A stretch of 42,886 nucleotides of DNA from assembly GCA_947487165.1 (NCBI GenBank), contig CANKWX010000031.1, positions 1 through 42,886 of the forward strand, given 5' to 3'. The notes beneath the pieces are model-generated. The model was not told where the DNA came from. It saw only the letters and a list, made by a program, of their open reading frames with translations, and searched no databases. Below, piece after piece: positions 34,102-42,886 of this stretch (position 1 is its first letter; each line of letters opens with the position of its first letter). This DNA comes from Burkholderiales bacterium (GTDB lineage Bacteria; Pseudomonadota; Gammaproteobacteria; Burkholderiales; Burkholderiaceae_E). A program made the translations under genes and the position numbers.

Positions 34102-35115
34102 TTACTGTTTTGCGATTTCGGCGCGGTATTCCTTGATGATCTGCTCAGGATTGGCCAGCCCCTTGGCTTTGGCATCGGCAATCCACTTTGCTTCGAGGCT
34201 CGATGTCTTGCCCTTGATCTCATCAACAAAGGCCTTCGACGCAGATTGCGGCACGACACCGCTCGACTGCATGAACGCATTGCCTCGGCGATCGGCTGCA
34301 TCCCAGCCGCGCCCGAACTGACGCGCCGCCGTCTCACCCGACAGCTTCATGATTGCTTCCTGATCGGCTTTGGCAATCTTGTTCCAGGTACCCTCGTTCA
34401 TGACGAAGGCAAAGCTGGTGTTGTAGAGGCCACCGGGAAAAGTCGTCTTGTACCGCACCAGCTTTTCGAGCTTGAAGGACTCGATCGATTCAGCCGGAAA
34501 GAACACGCCATCCATCACGCCCGAGGACATCAGCTCGTAGGATTCGGGAGCCGGCTTGAGCGTGACATTGACACCCATCGCCTTGCCGACTTCATTGACC
34601 ATGCCACCGCCGACCCGAAACTTCAGGCCCTGCATGTCAGCCAGCGAATTGATCGGCCGCTTCGAGTTGTAGACGATGCCCGGGCCATGCGTGAAGACCG
34701 CCAGCACCTTCAGGCCTTTGTGCTCGCCGAGCTTGGCAAGCGACTTGTCGTAGATGCGCTGGTAGGCCACCGAGGTGGCTTCTGCAGAATCGCCCATGAA
34801 GGGCAGCTCGACCACCTGGGTGGAGACATAACGACCCGGAGTGTAGCCATGCACGCTGTACGACACATCGGCCAGTCCGTCGCGAACGGCATCGAAGGTG
34901 CCAGGCGGCGCCACCACCGGCTTGGGCAAAATATTGCACTTCACGCGGGAGGCGGTTGCGGCGGTCACGTCATCGCACCATTTCGACTGCGACTGCGACA
35001 GCGTGTGATTGGGACCAAGCCAGCTCGACACCGTAAGAACCACCTGCGCGCTGGCAGCGCCCTGCAAGGCCATCAGGCCGGCGCCGGCAAAGAAGGAAAA
35101 AAGCGTCTTTTTCAT
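34102..35115 (-). CDS. dctP: TRAP transporter periplasmic substrate-binding protein
   Basis: A 337-residue binding protein. The N-terminus is a Sec signal (MKKTLFSFFAGAGLMALQGAASAQ, cut after ASA). The mature part shows the DctP core: SWLGPNHTLSQSQSKWCDDV, LADVSYSVHGYTPGRY, and SLADMQGLKFRVGGGMVNEVGKAMG, which includes the conserved arginine that binds the ligand carboxylate. The substrate is probably an organic acid; its identity cannot be read. The first gene of the operon, with a GAAGG ribosome site. Confidence 0.92.
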   Translation of the reverse strand: MKKTLFSFFAGAGLMALQGAASAQVVLTVSSWLGPNHTLSQSQSKWCDDVTAATASRVKCNILPKPVVAPPGTFDAVRDGLADVSYSVHGYTPGRYVSTQVVELPFMGDSAEATSVAYQRIYDKSLAKLGEHKGLKVLAVFTHGPGIVYNSKRPINSLADMQGLKFRVGGGMVNEVGKAMGVNVTLKPAPESYELMSSGVMDGVFFPAESIESFKLEKLVRYKTTFPGGLYNTSFAFVMNEGTWNKIAKADQEAIMKLSGETAARQFGRGWDAADRRGNAFMQSSGVVPQSASKAFVDEIKGKTSSLEAKWIADAKAKGLANPEQIIKEYRAEIAKQ

Positions 35116-35123
35116 CGCGAGCC

Positions 35124-35149
35124 TTCAGGAAATTGGATTCAGGAAATTG
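35124..35149. repeat. 12-bp direct repeat before dctP
   Basis: TTCAGGAAATTG occurs at 35124-35135 and again at 35138-35149, a 14-bp period. It lies within the dctP leader, next to the ribosome site. A binding site for a one-sided regulator or a duplication is possible. Confidence 0.5.
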
Positions 35150-35207
35150 AATGATGATGAGGCGAAAATCTTACAGGCGGCCTGAAGCAGGAGGCCAGAA
35201 AGAAAAA

Positions 35208-35227
35208 GGCGCACGTCACCGTGCGCC
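35208..35227 (-). terminator. Rho-independent terminator after cbiX
   Basis: GGCGCACG-loop-CGTGCGCC (35208-35215 with 35220-35227) is a perfect 8-bp stem with a four-base loop. On the minus strand it is followed by TTTTTCTTTCT. It ends the lptF-lptG-cbiX transcript about 100 bases after the cbiX stop and separates it from dctPQM. Confidence 0.85.
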
Positions 35228-35274
35228 CTGAATTGGCAGCGTTGCTACCTCTCCTCCTCCTCAATATTTCTTTT

Positions 35275-35289
35275 CAGAATGACATTCTG
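35275..35289. promoter_or_regulatory. Perfect palindrome between cbiX and the terminator
   Basis: CAGAATG-a-CATTCTG is a 15-bp palindrome with perfect 7-bp arms, 160 bases before dctP. It may be the operator of the TRAP operon, but then the terminator hairpin lies between it and dctP. A run of CTCCTCCTCCTC follows at about 35250. Confidence 0.4.
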
Positions 35290-35324
35290 CATTCCGAACG
35301 TGAGCGATCCTAGCGAAACCGTCA

Positions 35325-35729
35325 TCATTCGTCCACCGGTTTTTTAGCGGCCTGCAACGCGCCGACGCAAATGCCGGCCATCGCGTCAATCACCGATAAA
35401 TGGCTGCCGAGCGCCGGCTCGACCGTCACCCGCAAACCCGGATGGCGCTCGGCGATTGCGGTGAGTCGATCGGGAAGATCGCGCAGCACGTGACCGCCGG
35501 CGGCCAGAAACACCGGCGCCACCACGATCGTGCGAACGCCCTGCGCCACCAGGACATCGACAGCCGCCGACAGATCGGGGCTCATGAACTCGAGAAAGGC
35601 CAACTGCAGCGGCAGTTGGGGGTTGATTGCACCGATACGATCGGCGAGGGCCTTCATCGTGTCAGCCCAGCGCGGATCTCGAGCGCCATGACCAAAAAGA
35701 ACCAGCCCCGTCAGATCGCCCGCGCTCAT
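35325..35729 (-). CDS. CbiX/SirB-type chelatase (short form)
   Basis: A 134-residue single-domain chelatase of the CbiX-S/SirB type, inserting cobalt or iron into sirohydrochlorin in cobalamin or siroheme synthesis. LVLFGHGARDPRWADTM carries the metal-binding histidine, and VVAPVFLAAGGHVLRDLPDRL the second (GGHVLRDLP). Its ATG overlaps the lptG stop (ATGA, 35726-35729). No other cobalamin or siroheme gene is nearby. Confidence 0.9.
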   Translation of the reverse strand: MSAGDLTGLVLFGHGARDPRWADTMKALADRIGAINPQLPLQLAFLEFMSPDLSAAVDVLVAQGVRTIVVAPVFLAAGGHVLRDLPDRLTAIAERHPGLRVTVEPALGSHLSVIDAMAGICVGALQAAKKPVDE

Positions 35730-36859
35730 CGCATGCGTCCAACCCAGCCGAGCATGGCCAGCGCAAGGGCAAATGCCACCAGGCTGGGAATGCTGACTGA
35801 TACCCAGGCAGGCCAGGTGTTCAGAAGACCAAGGTGAGAAAAAAGACCGTTCATGAAATGAAACACCACCCCCAGCATGATGCCGGAAAACACTTTGTAG
35901 CCGATGCTGCCTGCCCTGACCTGCAGATAACCAAAGGGCAGCGCGAGCATCATCATGACCAGCACTGCCATCGGATAAATGATCTTTTTCCAGAGTGCGA
36001 TTTCGTAGCGTTGCGCATTCTGGCGATTCTCATAGAGATGCTGGGTGTACTGAATCAGCCCGATCAGCGACATGCGCTCGGGCTCGACCATCGCAACGCG
36101 AACGATGTCGGGACCGATCTCGGAAGGCCACAGGCGCGATGATTCGCGGATCACCTTCGACTCGAGTGTCCGCAGCCCATCTGCGCTGCGCCCCTCGATG
36201 AATCGAGTCTCCTCGATGCCGGAAATCTGCCATCCCGACTTGCCGTCGTATACCGCGTGGCTTGCACGGATGACCGATCGAAGCGTGAAGAAGGCATCGA
36301 ACTCGAAGATCTGCAGGCGCTGGAGCGAGGCATCGGGCAGGATTTCCCCCACGTTCACGAAGCGCAAATACTCGGGTTCGCCGGCCGCATTGCGAACGGT
36401 GTCCTTGATCCACATGCCGGAGCGAAACTGGGTGCTGATCCGCCCGCCGGTGGCAGTCAGGCGAATGCTTTGTGCCAGCCGCTCGGCAGGCGGCGCAACC
36501 ACCTCGCCGAAAAACGCCGTTAGCAAAGCGAACATGATGCCCGCCACCAGCACACCGCGCAGGGCAATCTTGCGGCCCATGCCGGCGGCCCGCATCGCCG
36601 TAAACTCGGAATGCGAGGCAAATTGCGCCAGCGCATAGATCGCGCCGATCAGCGCGGCAATCGGCATGATTTCATAGACATGGCTGGGAAGAATCAGCAG
36701 AACATAAGCCAACGCATGCTGGATGCGATAGCCGCCACGACCGAGGTCATCGAGTTCGCCGACAAGATCGAAAAACGCGAACAATCCAAGAAAACCGAAG
36801 AGCACGAAGACCACGCCAAGGCTGATCTCGCGTGCCAGATAGCGGCCTACCAGCGTCAT
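35726..36859 (-). CDS. lptG: LPS export ABC transporter permease LptG
   Basis: A 377-residue inner-membrane subunit of the LptB2FG transporter that extracts lipopolysaccharide from the membrane. It has the YjgP/YjgQ layout: three membrane segments (VGRYLAREISLGVVFVLFGFLGLFAF at the start), a periplasmic beta-jellyroll domain of about 160 residues, then three more segments ending LVAFALALAMLGW. EFTAMRAAGMGRKI is the coupling helix with LptB. It overlaps lptF and cbiX by four bases each. Confidence 0.93.
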   Translation of the reverse strand: MTLVGRYLAREISLGVVFVLFGFLGLFAFFDLVGELDDLGRGGYRIQHALAYVLLILPSHVYEIMPIAALIGAIYALAQFASHSEFTAMRAAGMGRKIALRGVLVAGIMFALLTAFFGEVVAPPAERLAQSIRLTATGGRISTQFRSGMWIKDTVRNAAGEPEYLRFVNVGEILPDASLQRLQIFEFDAFFTLRSVIRASHAVYDGKSGWQISGIEETRFIEGRSADGLRTLESKVIRESSRLWPSEIGPDIVRVAMVEPERMSLIGLIQYTQHLYENRQNAQRYEIALWKKIIYPMAVLVMMMLALPFGYLQVRAGSIGYKVFSGIMLGVVFHFMNGLFSHLGLLNTWPAWVSVSIPSLVAFALALAMLGWVGRMR

Positions 36860-38010
36860 GGAGAGGACCCCGCAGCGGGCCCGGACGGCTCATCCGACGA
36901 CGCTCGCGCTGATCGCAACGAGGACAGACTCGGCAGCCAGGCAGGCATCAAACGGACAAGCGTCGTGCGACGCCAGAACAGAAAGCCCGCAATCGCCAGG
37001 ACCGCCGCGTGGGTGGCGATCAGCGCCAGCGCAAACGAGATGCGCCCCTGTGCCACCCAGACCTGCATCAGACCGGTCACGTTGCTGTAGATGACATAGA
37101 TCAGCACTGCCAGGATGATGTTCACCGACTGCCCGACCCGGGGATTGACGAAGGCCAGTGGAATCGCCAGCAGCGTGAGTGTGACCCCCGACAGCGGCAA
37201 GCCAACCCGCCAGATCAGTTCACCGAGATGCGAGGGCGTCGGATCGGCGATGAGCGCCATGGTCGACATCAATCGGTTGGAGGCATCCGCCTTGGCACTG
37301 GCACCACCATCGAGCCGCAGGCCATAGCGCTCGAACTCCATCAGTCGATATTCGTTGCCGCCCCACAAACCATCCCACCGATGACCATCCTCGAGAATCA
37401 GGAATCGCTGAGAATCAGATTGCACTTCCACCCGCCCGCCGGTTGAGGCGACCACGGTCAACCGACCGTCGATGAACTGGGTGACGAACACATTGCGCAC
37501 CTGCGTCTGGTCGGCACTGATCGACTCAACGAAGAACACCCGATTGCTGCCGCCCGATTCGCGAAACTGACCGGGCGCCACCCGCGAGACATCTTCGCGC
37601 TGCTCGAAGCGACGCTGATAGATGTCAGCCTGCTGGCTGGCCCAGGGCCCGACAAAAAGCCCCACCAGCGCGATCAGGCCAATAAACGGCGCGGCAAATC
37701 GAAACACAGGATTGATCCAGGCGGTCAGCGACTGGCCACTGGCGAACCAGATGACCATCTCGGAGTCGCGATAGGACCTCGACAGCGCAACCAGCACCGT
37801 CATGTAGACCGTGAGAATCAGCAAGACCGGAATGTAGTTGACCGCCGCGAACGCGATCAGGGGCAACACGTCGGCGGTTGCCACCAAATTGGAGGCCGCC
37901 CGCCCGAGCAGGCGGATCAGCGTGGTGGTCACCATGATCGTGAAGAGCGTTGCGAAGACAGCGCCCGCCAGGTTGATCAGGTCACGACGAAGTGCCTGTT
38001 TGAAGAGCAT
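36856..38010 (-). CDS. lptF: LPS export ABC transporter permease LptF
   Basis: A 384-residue partner of LptG with the same six-segment plus jellyroll design. LFKQALRRDLINLAGAVFATLFTIMVTTTLIRLLG is the typical LptF start, and DSEMVIWFASGQS the coupling helix. HLGELIWRVGLPLSGVTLTLLAIPLAFVNPRVG opens the second membrane half. The ATG at 38010 is preferred to 38058, which would add 16 non-family residues and overlap the promoter. It is divergent from pepA. Confidence 0.93.
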   Translation of the reverse strand: MLFKQALRRDLINLAGAVFATLFTIMVTTTLIRLLGRAASNLVATADVLPLIAFAAVNYIPVLLILTVYMTVLVALSRSYRDSEMVIWFASGQSLTAWINPVFRFAAPFIGLIALVGLFVGPWASQQADIYQRRFEQREDVSRVAPGQFRESGGSNRVFFVESISADQTQVRNVFVTQFIDGRLTVVASTGGRVEVQSDSQRFLILEDGHRWDGLWGGNEYRLMEFERYGLRLDGGASAKADASNRLMSTMALIADPTPSHLGELIWRVGLPLSGVTLTLLAIPLAFVNPRVGQSVNIILAVLIYVIYSNVTGLMQVWVAQGRISFALALIATHAAVLAIAGFLFWRRTTLVRLMPAWLPSLSSLRSARASSDEPSGPAAGSSP

Positions 38011-38031
38011 CGTCGGCTGGGAAGGCTCGCA

Positions 38032-38058
38032 TATAATCGACCGGTTCGGCCCCGACAA
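38032..38058. promoter_or_regulatory. Divergent promoter region of lptF and pepA
   Basis: On the plus strand TATAAT (38032-38037) is a consensus -10 for pepA; its -35 is weak. On the minus strand TTGTCG, 17 bases and TATATG, sharing the same AT island, can serve lptF. The two genes are separated by only 68 bp, so the promoters overlap. Confidence 0.5.
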
Positions 38059-38078
38059 ACCGCCCAGGAACCGCCTCG

Positions 38079-39557
38079 ATGCAATTTAGCACAAAGACCA
38101 CCGCGCCCGAGAAGACCCGCACCGGATGCGCCATCCTCCCGGTCCTCGGCGGCAAGCCGACCGCATCAGGAAAAGCCATCGATGCCGCAAGCGGCGGTGC
38201 CATCGCGGCAGCCATTGCCCGGGGCGACCTTGCGGCCAAAGCGGGCTCGACCCTGCTGGTCGGACTTTCGGGGGCCATCGAGCGGGTTTTGCTGGTTTGC
38301 CTCGGCGATGCCGGGCCGGTGTCTGAAAAAACCTTCACCGACGCGTTGCGTTCGGCGCTGCGAAGCTTGCAAAGTACCGGCGCGCGCGATGCTGTCTCGT
38401 GGCTCGGTGACGCAGAGGTCACCGGCCGCGGTGCAGGTTGGAAGGCACGCACCCAGGCAATGGTTGCCCGGGATCTGGCTTATCGCTTCGACACCATGAA
38501 GAGCAAACCCGACCCGGCGCCACGCGGTCCAGGCTCGCTCGCGATCGGCTGCGAACGCGCCGATGCCAGCGCCATCAATGCCGCACTAAAGCTTGCAACC
38601 GCCTTGTCCGATGGCAGCGACCTGGCTCGCGACCTGGGCAATCTTCCCGGCAATGTCTGCACACCGGCGTACCTTGCCAACACCGCCCGACAACTCGGCA
38701 AGCAGTTCGGCATGAAGGTCGAAGTGCTCGAGCGCAAGCAGATGGAAAGCCTCAAGATGGGTTCGCTGCTGGCAGTCGCTCAGGGCTCCGATCTGCCGCC
38801 TAAGTTCATCGTGATCCGCTATGAGGGCGCAGCCGCAAGGTCGGCCCCGATCGTGCTGGTCGGCAAGGGCATCACCTTCGACACTGGCGGCATCTCGCTC
38901 AAGCCGGCCCCCGAGATGGACGAAATGAAGTTCGACATGTGCGGCGCCGCCTCGGTGCTCGGCACGATGCGCGCCATTGCCGCGATCGGTCCGCGGGTCA
39001 ATCTGATCGGTGTGATCCCGGCCTGCGAAAACATGCCCTCGGGCCGAGCAACCCGCCCCGGCGACGTCGTGACCAGCATGTCCGGGCAGACCATCGAAGT
39101 GCTGAATACCGACGCCGAAGGCCGGCTGATCCTGTGCGATGCACTGACCTATGTCGAGCGTTTCAAACCGGCGGCGGTCATCGATATCGCCACCCTCACC
39201 GGCGCCTGCGTGATTGCCCTGGGCAACCATCACAGTGGTCTGTTCACCCGCAGCGACACGCTGGCCAGCGAGCTTGACGGATGCGGACGCGAGGCCGGCG
39301 ACACTTGCTGGCGCATGCCTCTCGATGACGAATATCAGGAAGGACTGAAGTCCAACTTCGCTGACATGGGCAACGTGGGGGGTCGCGCAGGCGGCGCCAT
39401 TACTGCGGCCTGCTTCCTGTCGCGATTTACCAAATCCTATGAATGGGCGCACCTCGACATCGCCGGAACGGCCTGGAAAAGCGGTGCGCAAAAGGGCGCC
39501 AGCGGCCGGCCGGTGGGTCTGCTGACGCAATTCGTGCTCGCGCGCGCTGCGTCCTGA
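38079..39557 (+). CDS. pepA: Leucyl aminopeptidase (cytosol aminopeptidase, M17)
   Basis: A 492-residue two-metal aminopeptidase. [31 protein letters not shown] gives the metal and catalytic lysine, [14 protein letters not shown] is the family signature, and [10 protein letters not shown] follows. PepA removes N-terminal amino acids; in E. coli it also binds DNA as a regulator and in plasmid resolution. A CAGGAA site precedes the ATG. The lptFG/pepA divergent pair is widely conserved. Confidence 0.95.
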   Translation: MQFSTKTTAPEKTRTGCAILPVLGGKPTASGKAIDAASGGAIAAAIARGDLAAKAGSTLLVGLSGAIERVLLVCLGDAGPVSEKTFTDALRSALRSLQSTGARDAVSWLGDAEVTGRGAGWKARTQAMVARDLAYRFDTMKSKPDPAPRGPGSLAIGCERADASAINAALKLATALSDGSDLARDLGNLPGNVCTPAYLANTARQLGKQFGMKVEVLERKQMESLKMGSLLAVAQGSDLPPKFIVIRYEGAAARSAPIVLVGKGITFDTGGISLKPAPEMDEMKFDMCGAASVLGTMRAIAAIGPRVNLIGVIPACENMPSGRATRPGDVVTSMSGQTIEVLNTDAEGRLILCDALTYVERFKPAAVIDIATLTGACVIALGNHHSGLFTRSDTLASELDGCGREAGDTCWRMPLDDEYQEGLKSNFADMGNVGGRAGGAITAACFLSRFTKSYEWAHLDIAGTAWKSGAQKGASGRPVGLLTQFVLARAAS

Positions 39558-39630
39558 GCAAGACACTGAGGCCATCACTGGGCTCGAAAGCGCGCACAGG
39601 CACCGGTCAGGGCATTTCAGGGCAGCGGCA

Positions 39631-40065
39631 TTGACCCGAGTCGATTTCCATTTCAACGCCTCAGACAAGCTGCTCTATGGCTGCCGGCTGGTGCGCAAGA
39701 TCTATCGAACCGGCCAGCGGGTATTGGTCTGCGCCGACGACGCGGCGATACTGAGCGCCTTCGATCAGGCCTTGTGGTCCTTCAGCACCACTGATTTCAT
39801 TCCGCACGTGATGACCGGTGACCCGCTGGAAGCCGAAACGCCAGTGCTGCTCGGCACCACCGCCGATCAGGTGTCGTGCCACGAAGTGCTGGTCAACCTG
39901 GGGCAGACCACTCCCACCGGATTTGCCCGCTTCGAGAGGCTGATCGAAGTCGTTAGCCTCGATCAGGCCGATCGTGAGCCCGGGCGCGAACGCTGGCGTT
40001 TTTACCGTGACCGGGGTTATCAGGTCACCACCCACGATATCGCCGCACTTGAGGCAAAACGCTGA
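39631..40065 (+). CDS. holC: DNA polymerase III chi subunit
   Basis: A 144-residue HolC. VDFHFNASDKLLYGCRLVRKIYRTGQRVLVCADD and the WSFSTTDFIPHV segment match chi, which links the clamp loader to single-strand-binding protein. NLGQTTPTGFARFERLIEVVS and the C-terminal RWRFYRDRGYQVTTHDI are typical. It starts with TTG at 39631 after CAGGG; no ATG lies near. It sits between pepA and valS, the usual order. Confidence 0.9.
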   Translation: MTRVDFHFNASDKLLYGCRLVRKIYRTGQRVLVCADDAAILSAFDQALWSFSTTDFIPHVMTGDPLEAETPVLLGTTADQVSCHEVLVNLGQTTPTGFARFERLIEVVSLDQADREPGRERWRFYRDRGYQVTTHDIAALEAKR

Positions 40066-40150
40066 TTGCACTCGCCCCTTTACTGTTGATTCAATTCGCT
40101 GTCGATTCAATTCTGTTTCCGACTCACCCCCTCCCCCAAAGACCGCCGTC

Positions 40151-40513
40151 ATGAGCAACCCAGGCAGTACCGCCCCGAAACCCGGCAGCGAAGCGATTCC
40201 GATGCTGACCGAGATCGTCGAGGTGCCGGCCTACTCTGCCGAGAATCTTCCCGCGACCTTGCGAGACATCAACTGGGACGAGGTCGCCGAACGGGTTCGC
40301 AAACAGGTCAGCGAACATCTGGCCGAGCGTATCGGCGCGATCCTGGACCTTGAATTGAACAAAGCCCTGCAGACAGCGCTCGAGCCTGCGGTCGAGACGA
40401 TCTCGCACAGGCTGCACGAGTCGCTGCGCGAACGCATGCAGGCCGCGATCGATGAGGCGGTATCGCTCGAGATCGCCAGGGTTCGCATGAAGAAACCGGA
40501 TGCTCGTTCCTGA
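40151..40513 (+). CDS. DUF2486-like conserved protein between holC and valS
   Basis: A 120-residue protein of unknown function. The start IPMLTEIVEVPAYS resembles the IPVLTEV opening of DUF2486 proteins found at the same position in Burkholderia. After it comes a long predicted amphipathic helix (DEVAERVRKQVSEHLAERIGAILDLELNKALQTALEPAVETISHRLHESLRERMQAAIDEAVSLEIARVR), probably a coiled coil. The ATG at 40151 was chosen because the upstream frame overlaps holC. Confidence 0.75.
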   Translation: MSNPGSTAPKPGSEAIPMLTEIVEVPAYSAENLPATLRDINWDEVAERVRKQVSEHLAERIGAILDLELNKALQTALEPAVETISHRLHESLRERMQAAIDEAVSLEIARVRMKKPDARS

Positions 40514-40561
40514 GCCCCCTCAGCAGCCCGCTCGCGGCGCGTCCCAAACTGTCGTGTCTCC

Positions 40562-40567
40562 TATAAT
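40562..40567 (+). promoter_or_regulatory. -10 box of valS
   Basis: A consensus TATAAT lies 39 bases before the valS start, in an otherwise GC-rich gap. No good -35 is visible at 16-18 bases. No T-box is expected in this group and none was seen. Confidence 0.5.
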
Positions 40568-40606
40568 GCCGCTCCTTTCGCCGCCTTCTTTGCAGGTTCC
40601 CATCCG

Positions 40607-42886
40607 ATGAACGCCCCGCCATCGCGCGACGCGGCAGACGCTGCGCTAGCCAAGAGTTTCGAGCCCGCCGCCATCGAAGCGAGGTGGTATCCGGTCTGGG
40701 ACGAACGAGGCCTGTTCCACAACCCGCCTGCAGCACAGATCCCGGGCAACACCAACGCGCCTGCTGACACCAGCGCCGGCTACTGCATTCAGCTGCCACC
40801 GCCGAATGTCACCGGCACGCTCCACATGGGGCATGCCTTCCAGCAGACCCTGATGGACACGCTGATCCGATGGCAGCGCATGAAGGGGGCCGACACCAAC
40901 TGGGTGGTCGGCACCGACCATGCCGGCATTGCCACGCAGGTAGTGGTCGAGCGTCAGTTGCAGGCCGAGGGCAAAACCCGCCACGACCTCGGCAGGGCGG
41001 CCTTCCTCGATCGCGTCTGGCAATGGAAGCAGCAATCGGGCGACACCATCATCGGCCAGATGCGTCGGCTTGGCACCTCCGCCAACTGGGACTATGCCGA
41101 TACCGCACAAACGCGCGGCGGCTACTTCACCATGGATGCAGCGATGAGCGCCTCGGTGCTCGAGGTCTTCGTGCAGTTGCACGAGCAGGGCCTGATCTAT
41201 CGCGGCAAGCGACTGGTGAACTGGGATCCGACGCTGCAGACCGCCGTCTCCGACCTGGAGGTCGACAGCGAAGAAGAAGACGGCCGCATTTGGGAGATTC
41301 GTTATCCGCTCGCCGGGGATGCGGTCACGATCAATCTGCCTGCCACCGCCGATGAACCGGCACGCTCGGTCGTGGTCGACTCGCTGATCGTGGCCACCAC
41401 CCGCCCCGAGACCATGCTGGGCGACACCGCAGTCGCGGTGCATCCCGATGACCCGCGTTACGCCCCTCTGGTCGGCAGGCGACTTCGCTTGCCGCTCTCA
41501 AACGGCTCGACCGATGCCACCGGCTGGCGCGAGATTCCGATCATTGCCGACGACTATGTCGATCCGGCCTTCGGTACCGGTTGCGTCAAGATCACGCCGG
41601 CTCACGACTTCAACGACTACAAGGTGGGGGAGCGTCATGGCCTGCAGGCCATCAGTGTGCTGACACTGACCGCCACGATCTCGGAGGCCGCCCCCTCGGC
41701 CTACCAGGGCCTCGACCGTTTCGATGCCCGCGCAAAAGTCCTCGAAGACCTTCGAAGCGCCGGGCTGCTGGTGAGTGAGAAGCCGCACAAGCTCACCGTG
41801 CCGCGCTCGGCGCGCACCGGGGTGATCGTCGAACCGATGCTGACCGATCAGTGGTTCGTGGCGATGAGCCGGCGCGATCACAGCAATACCTTCTTTCCGG
41901 GCCAGTCGATTGCCGACGTGTGCCTGAAAGTGGTTGCCGACGGCGAGGTCCGGTTTGTCCCCGATCACTGGCGCAGCACCTATGACCACTGGATGAACAA
42001 CATCCAGGACTGGTGCATCTCACGTCAGCTCTGGTGGGGCCATCAGATTCCGGCCTGGTACAAGGCCGATGACACCGGCGCCGCGATTCACGACGGCACG
42101 GTGTTCGTCGCCCGCGATGAAGACGGTGCCCGCCAGCAGGCCGAGCGCGCCGGCTGGCAGGGTGCGCTGGTGCGCGATGCCGATGTGCTCGACACCTGGT
42201 TCTCGTCGGCGCTGGTGCCGTTCTCGTCGCTCGGCTGGCCAAAACAGTCGACTGACCTCGCGAGGTACCTGCCTTCGTCGGTGCTGGTGACCGGCTTTGA
42301 CATCATCTTCTTCTGGGTCGCCCGGATGGTGATGATGACCACCTTCTTCACCGGCAAGGTGCCGTTCAGGGATGTCTACATCAATGCCATCGTGCGCGAC
42401 GCCGAAGGCCAGAAGATGTCGAAATCCAAGGGCAACACCATTGATCCGCTTGATCTTATCGACGGCATCACCCTTGAACGTCTGCTCGAGAAATCGACGG
42501 TCGGTCTGCTTCGCGAGGATCACAAAGCCCGCGTTGCCAAATCAATCCGCAAGAGCTACCCGTCGGGCATTCCGGCCTACGGTGCCGATGCGGTGCGCTT
42601 TACCTTCGCCTCGCTGGCCACCTTTGCGCGCACGCTCAACTTCGATCTCAACCGCTGCGAGGGCTACCGTAATTTCTGCAACAAGCTCTGGAACGCCACA
42701 CGATTCGTGCTGATGCAGACCGAAGGGCGCGACTGCGGTCATGCACCCCACACGGCCGATCAGTGCGTGCCCGGCGGCTATCTGTACTTCACACCGGTCG
42801 ACCGCTGGATCAGCTCGCAACTGCAGCGGGTCGAGGCCTCGGTTGACGCCGCACTCAGCGAATACCGCTTCGACAATGCCGCACGC
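40607..42886 (+). CDS. valS: Valine--tRNA ligase (3' end outside window)
   Basis: The first 760 residues of valyl-tRNA synthetase, a class I enzyme that charges tRNA-Val. The HIGH-type motif is [16 protein letters not shown], the KMSKS motif is [15 protein letters not shown], and [11 protein letters not shown] and [17 protein letters not shown] are strongly family-specific. The editing domain ([23 protein letters not shown]...[17 protein letters not shown]) removes mischarged threonine. The frame is open to the right edge, so the end of the anticodon-binding domain and the coiled-coil arm lie beyond. Confidence 0.96.
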   Translation, partial: MNAPPSRDAADAALAKSFEPAAIEARWYPVWDERGLFHNPPAAQIPGNTNAPADTSAGYCIQLPPPNVTGTLHMGHAFQQTLMDTLIRWQRMKGADTNWVVGTDHAGIATQVVVERQLQAEGKTRHDLGRAAFLDRVWQWKQQSGDTIIGQMRRLGTSANWDYADTAQTRGGYFTMDAAMSASVLEVFVQLHEQGLIYRGKRLVNWDPTLQTAVSDLEVDSEEEDGRIWEIRYPLAGDAVTINLPATADEPARSVVVDSLIVATTRPETMLGDTAVAVHPDDPRYAPLVGRRLRLPLSNGSTDATGWREIPIIADDYVDPAFGTGCVKITPAHDFNDYKVGERHGLQAISVLTLTATISEAAPSAYQGLDRFDARAKVLEDLRSAGLLVSEKPHKLTVPRSARTGVIVEPMLTDQWFVAMSRRDHSNTFFPGQSIADVCLKVVADGEVRFVPDHWRSTYDHWMNNIQDWCISRQLWWGHQIPAWYKADDTGAAIHDGTVFVARDEDGARQQAERAGWQGALVRDADVLDTWFSSALVPFSSLGWPKQSTDLARYLPSSVLVTGFDIIFFWVARMVMMTTFFTGKVPFRDVYINAIVRDAEGQKMSKSKGNTIDPLDLIDGITLERLLEKSTVGLLREDHKARVAKSIRKSYPSGIPAYGADAVRFTFASLATFARTLNFDLNRCEGYRNFCNKLWNATRFVLMQTEGRDCGHAPHTADQCVPGGYLYFTPVDRWISSQLQRVEASVDAALSEYRFDNAAR

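Overview
The window is high-GC DNA from a betaproteobacterium, most likely of the Burkholderiales. The evidence is the divergent lptFG/pepA pair followed by holC, a DUF2486-like gene and valS, a PrkA-YeaH-SpoVR operon, an OxyR beside a rubrerythrin, and uniformly GC-rich codon use. It is a chromosomal segment. No plasmid replication gene, transposase, integrase or CRISPR array was seen.

Layout. 1-3163 is a DNA-repair corner: the C-terminal half of a UvrA-family ATPase, an O6-alkylguanine methyltransferase, and an Ada/AlkA fusion translationally coupled to it. 3213-9671 holds pgi, an orphan periplasmic molybdenum hydroxylase large subunit (IorB-like) and a CopA-type copper ATPase. 9763-14733 is the prkA-yeaH-spoVR operon. 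14977-16544 carries two adjacent toxin-antitoxin modules (TumE/TumA-like and HigB/HigA), both with the toxin gene first and with visible operators. 16872-19379 holds a thioesterase, a PsiF-repeat protein, a rubrerythrin-rubredoxin pair and a divergent OxyR that keeps both redox cysteines. 19390-22698 holds ridA, an EamA transporter, dsbB and an M16 peptidase.

22737-26127 is a three-gene operon (ArnT-like transferase, polyprenyl-phosphate GT2, YdjC/ChbG deacetylase). It has the logic of the Francisella FlmK/FlmF2/NaxD lipid A amino-sugar pathway. 26509-31939 is the most rearranged stretch. An acyl-CoA dehydrogenase gene is followed by about 3.5 kb of accessory DNA: a Fic protein, a decayed VOC gene, a tRNA 3'-end remnant, a GbsR/MarR-type regulator with two matching operators, a broken DCC-family gene and an unknown membrane protein. 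This DNA ends in a second, 97% identical copy of the last 217 bp of the dehydrogenase gene. An intact VOC gene and tRNA-Ala(CGC) come next.

32242-35115 is a TRAP transporter operon (dctPQM), and 35325-38010 is lptF-lptG-cbiX with four-base overlaps. The window ends inside valS.

No wholly new system was proven. The best candidates for follow-up are the duplicated-end accessory block at 27547-31483, the GbsR-type regulator with paired palindromes, the lipid glycosylation triad, and the possibly leaderless promoters of the accessory regulators and toxins. All function calls come from reading motifs by eye; no database search was run.
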